A stretch of 64,000 nt of DNA from CAVYXZ01 sp965223835 (GTDB lineage: Bacteria; Chloroflexota; Anaerolineae; Aggregatilineales; Phototrophicaceae). Position numbers and translations under genes: made by a program. Every line of letters starts with the position of its first letter. Within the stretch, counting starts at the first letter, position 1. Location: assembly GCA_965223835.1 (NCBI GenBank), contig CBDCXQ010000001.1, positions 2,790,001-2,854,000 on the forward strand. The letters are read 5' to 3'. This document shows, piece after piece, positions 61,408 through 64,000 of the stretch. The notes beneath the pieces were generated by a model that was not told the origin of the DNA, made no database searches, and saw nothing but the letters and a program-made list of their open reading frames with translations.

Positions 61408-63855
61408 ATGCCTACTGAACACCATGCGCTGGGCGGCAACCCCGGATTAGTGGATCGTCCCCGCCTCGTCAATAAACTCAACCAAGCCACAGCGTACAAA
61501 CTTACGCTTATTAGTGCGCCGCCTGGTTATGGTAAGACGACCCTTGCCAGCCAGTTCATGCGTGAAGCGAATTTGCCGGTCGTCTGGCATTCGATCGAAG
61601 CCAGCCAGCGCGATCTACCCTTGCTACATCAGCGGGCATTAACCGTCTTAGAGCCACTGGCACCAGGCATTAAAAATCTACCAGCGATTCACGGCTATCC
61701 GCCCGTTGAATTAGCAACTAATATCACCGAGTATCTGCGCAATTACCTGACCGGTGAAGCGCTCTACATCATCGACGATGCCCATCACTTAATGGGATCG
61801 GTGCCCGCTGAAACCTGGCTGCGCACACTGATTGAACACCTGCCGGCACAGTGCCATGCGATCATCATTAGCCGTACCCTGCCCGATCTCCCTCTGGCGG
61901 AAATGATTTCGCGGCGCGAAATTCTGGCAATTGGGCAAGAAGAATTAAAATTTCAGCGCGATGAAATCGAGGCGCTGGCGACTCATCTGCGTGATGACAA
62001 TCCACCAACCCAAAATGAAGTTGAAGACTGGGAACTCCGTCTTCAGGGCTGGCCCGCCGGGACCGTTTTGGCGATTCAGCCATTGCCGGGTGAACTCGCG
62101 CGGGTTATGTTGCGAAGTGGCGATGAAAACGGCCCTGAAGCATTGTTTAATAATCTTGCCCAGTCCATGCTCAAAGCCCAACCCCCGGACTTGCAAGATT
62201 TTTTGCTAGCATCCTCAACTTTAGAACGCATCACGCCTGACCTGTGTACGGAGGCCCTTAACCTTCCAGACAGCGCAACGCTGCTGGTCGAAGCCCTAAA
62301 CCGCAATATGTTCTTGTCACGGGTCACAGGTGGCCTCGCCTATCACGCGCTGTTTCGCGACTTTCTCCAACAGCAATTACATGCAATTGATCCACACCAA
62401 TACCACGACTTGCATCTGCGTGCGGCCCAGTGGTTCGAGAAAAATGACGAAATCATTATCGCCGTTGATCATTATCTGATCGCCGGGCAAGTCCCCCGCG
62501 TGGTTGACCTGGTTGAGCAAGTTGCTGAATCTTACTTCCAACGCGGTCAGGTCGAAACACTGCTCACCTGGCTCGACTCGCTTGAACATGCGCAACCGAG
62601 TACGCCACGTCTTTTGTGTGCTTGCGCAAAAATCCATACGGAACGCTATGAATATGATACGGCATTGGCGGAGTTACGCCTTGCTGAGAAAATATTCCAA
62701 CGGCATAGCGATGAGGCTGGTATCGCTGATGTCATTGTGTTGCGTGCCATGCTGAATTTGCAAAACGGCAAGTATGCTCAGGCGGCGCAACTCGCTGAAC
62801 ATGTATTGCATGAGTATCCAACAGAAATCCACCTGCGCGGACGCGCTCTAACGATTCTGGGCACAGCCCGGCTTAATCTTGGTGAAATCACCATAGCGGC
62901 TGATTATCTTGAGGAGGCCCTTCCGCTTTATCGTGAGGATGGTGACCAATACGCCCTGTCGAATGTATTGCAGAATCTGGAAGTCGCTTATACCAGTCTT
63001 GGACAGCTCAATCGTGCAGCCGCCTGCCTGCAAGAAGTCGTTGCCCTGCGCCGTGACCTGGGCAACACCGGCGCGCTGGCGTTGGCGCTCAATAACCTGG
63101 GTGTACATTATCATCAGTACAACAATTATCAACAAGCCCATGCCACTTATCAAGAAGGATTAAGCGTCGTTGCCCGTGTACCCAACAAACGCGCCCACAG
63201 TTACCTGCTCTGGTCGCTTGGTGATCTGCAACGTGATCGCGGCGCTTTTCATGAAGCTCGACAACACTACAACGCCTCATTGTCACAGATCGAAGGCAGC
63301 GAACCCTACCTTTTCAGTTCATTGCTGGTAAACCTGTCTACCCTGGAACGCTGGCAAGGCAGGGTCCGCGAAGCAATCAACTATGCGACTAAGGCCACAA
63401 CATTGGCTGAAAGTCATGATTTGGGCCTCGTGAAACTACAGGCTCAGGCAGCAATCTGGGCCGCACGCACTGAAACCGACAGCGAGCAGCCCCTCATTCG
63501 CTTGACCGCAATTGCTGATGATCTGCAGAAAGCTGGCGCTCAGATCGAACTCATGCAGGTCTTAGGCTTATGTGCACACGCTGCTATTATCAATAATCAA
63601 CCAACTATCGCCCAGGATCATCTTCACGCTGCTCTCGATATTGCCCAGGAATTGGGTAGTGCCCAGTCGCTCGCTGCCGAAATTCTGCGCACCCCGGCAC
63701 TGGAAGCCCTGGTTAAGCCGCGACAGGGACGCTATAGCTTATTGATCGAGGCACTGCGTTGCCTGCGTGCCAACCTGCATGAACCTAAACCAGAACGCAA
63801 ACCGAATATCACCCTCTTTAATCAGGATACTTTCCGATTAGGGTTTGCACATTAG
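61408..63855 (+). CDS. MalT-like STAND ATPase with TPR repeats (frame-broken from its DNA-binding domain)
   Basis: 815 aa. N-terminal ATPase: LTLISAPPGYGKTTLASQFM (Walker A), ALYIIDDAHHLMGS (Walker B), AIIISRTLPDLPLA and YHALFRDFLQQQL (MalT/LuxR-family winged region). From about 360 to 780, tetratricopeptide-like repeats (AREHYN-type helices; LGDLQRDRGAFHEARQHYNA). No DNA-binding domain is present before the stop TAG 63853-63855. In the -1 frame the sequence just upstream continues directly into a SARP/OmpR-type winged helix (see the next entry). The natural protein therefore probably is a MalT-SARP fusion of Chloroflexota type, interrupted here by a frame change. Start ATG 61408 with AGGTG upstream. 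Confidence 0.85.
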   Translation: MPTEHHALGGNPGLVDRPRLVNKLNQATAYKLTLISAPPGYGKTTLASQFMREANLPVVWHSIEASQRDLPLLHQRALTVLEPLAPGIKNLPAIHGYPPVELATNITEYLRNYLTGEALYIIDDAHHLMGSVPAETWLRTLIEHLPAQCHAIIISRTLPDLPLAEMISRREILAIGQEELKFQRDEIEALATHLRDDNPPTQNEVEDWELRLQGWPAGTVLAIQPLPGELARVMLRSGDENGPEALFNNLAQSMLKAQPPDLQDFLLASSTLERITPDLCTEALNLPDSATLLVEALNRNMFLSRVTGGLAYHALFRDFLQQQLHAIDPHQYHDLHLRAAQWFEKNDEIIIAVDHYLIAGQVPRVVDLVEQVAESYFQRGQVETLLTWLDSLEHAQPSTPRLLCACAKIHTERYEYDTALAELRLAEKIFQRHSDEAGIADVIVLRAMLNLQNGKYAQAAQLAEHVLHEYPTEIHLRGRALTILGTARLNLGEITIAADYLEEALPLYREDGDQYALSNVLQNLEVAYTSLGQLNRAAACLQEVVALRRDLGNTGALALALNNLGVHYHQYNNYQQAHATYQEGLSVVARVPNKRAHSYLLWSLGDLQRDRGAFHEARQHYNASLSQIEGSEPYLFSSLLVNLSTLERWQGRVREAINYATKATTLAESHDLGLVKLQAQAAIWAARTETDSEQPLIRLTAIADDLQKAGAQIELMQVLGLCAHAAIINNQPTIAQDHLHAALDIAQELGSAQSLAAEILRTPALEALVKPRQGRYSLLIEALRCLRANLHEPKPERKPNITLFNQDTFRLGFAH

Positions 63856-64000
63856 GCCGTGAGATAGTTGAACGTGATGGACATTTATTGACAACGTCCG
63901 ATTGGCGGGCCAGCGCCGCCCGTGAACTTTTTTTCTTTTTATTGTTCGCCGGACCGGTCAATCGGGAACAGATCAACATGGAGTTCTGGCCGGATAGTTC
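63822..64000 (+). CDS. SARP-type DNA-binding domain in shifted frame (partial)
   Basis: The frame opens after a TAA at 63819-63821 and runs past the window end (59 codons seen). It reads FPIRVCTLGREIVERDGHLL then TTSDWRASAARELFFFLL and NREQINMEFWPD, the start of an OmpR/SARP-like winged helix as in BTAD regulators. It overlaps the end of the MalT-like frame at -1, with a change of frame somewhere in 63822-63853. No start codon or ribosome-binding site of its own is seen, so it is probably the missing C-terminus of the upstream protein. Confidence 0.7.

Noticed and set aside
1..64000. CRISPR arrays, rRNA, insertion sequences
   Set aside because: No regular direct repeats with spacers, no rRNA-like stretches and no transposase frames were found on reading.

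Overview
The window looks like chromosome of a Chloroflexota bacterium, probably Anaerolineae-like (inference, from gene content only). The clues are mevalonate-pathway genes in a bacterium, surface proteins built from SH3b domains and long Thr/Pro stalks, a MalT-like ATPase that appears to carry a SARP-type DNA-binding domain, a topoisomerase I with an extra N-terminal zinc ribbon, and many sugar-catabolic genes. GC content is moderate. I see no rRNA, CRISPR array, phage or transposase. There is one tRNA gene, tRNA-Arg(CCG). Genes are tightly packed, with no gene-free stretch longer than about 220 bases, and several convergent pairs overlap at their stop codons.

Layout. 0-3.4 kb: the tail of an upstream gene, an MTA/SAH-deaminase-type amidohydrolase, and divergent mevalonate decarboxylase and mevalonate kinase genes. 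3.5-6.6 kb: a 1027-residue protein with a lysozyme/chitosanase-like head, five SH3b repeats and a clan GH-A hydrolase tail. 6.6-19.3 kb: a minus-strand carbohydrate region with a GH63-like glucosidase, a membrane-anchored beta-propeller, the inositol genes iolD, iolB, iolC and iolG, a Zn dehydrogenase like the scyllo-inosose dehydrogenase of Thermotoga, and an RmlD-like reductase. A LacD-type aldolase is transcribed divergently from iolG. Two small four-helix-bundle genes, each between imperfect inverted repeats, interrupt the iol operon. 19.4-27.5 kb: a Gfo/Idh/MocA oxidoreductase, a small unknown protein with an acetyltransferase, a YghZ-type aldo-keto reductase with a GH39 glycosidase, an enolase-superfamily dehydratase and a GH13_18 phosphorylase.

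27.5-32.4 kb reads as one ketose-phosphate module: a double-SIS isomerase/deaminase, a phosphofructokinase-family kinase, a second LacD-type aldolase, a DeoR-type repressor and a ROK kinase. The chemistry would fit an amino-sugar to tagatose-6-phosphate to triose-phosphate route. 32.5-42.5 kb is housekeeping: a flavin reductase, then ffh-rpsP-khpA-rimM-dprA-manC-topA, a two-TM unknown protein, and greA facing them across a clear terminator. 42.5-49.8 kb: an MBL hydrolase and envelope proteins (a binding protein with SH3b and CARDB domains, an M23 lipoprotein, an SH3b/Thr-Pro-stalk/TM/zinc-ribbon protein, a lipoprotein). 49.8-64 kb: tRNA-Arg, a WecA/MraY-type transferase, an oligopeptide-type ABC importer without ATPases, 6-phosphogluconate dehydrogenase, a large FAD/Fe-S oxidoreductase, an amidase, and a MalT-like regulator whose DNA-binding domain is read in a different frame and runs off the window.

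Most interesting: the two inverted-repeat-flanked four-helix-bundle elements inside the inositol operon; the mixture of two inositol pathways with a LacD-type aldolase beside it; the frame break in the MalT/SARP regulator; the calcium-loop-like insertion in the ABC permease; and the atypical kinase motifs in the sugar module.
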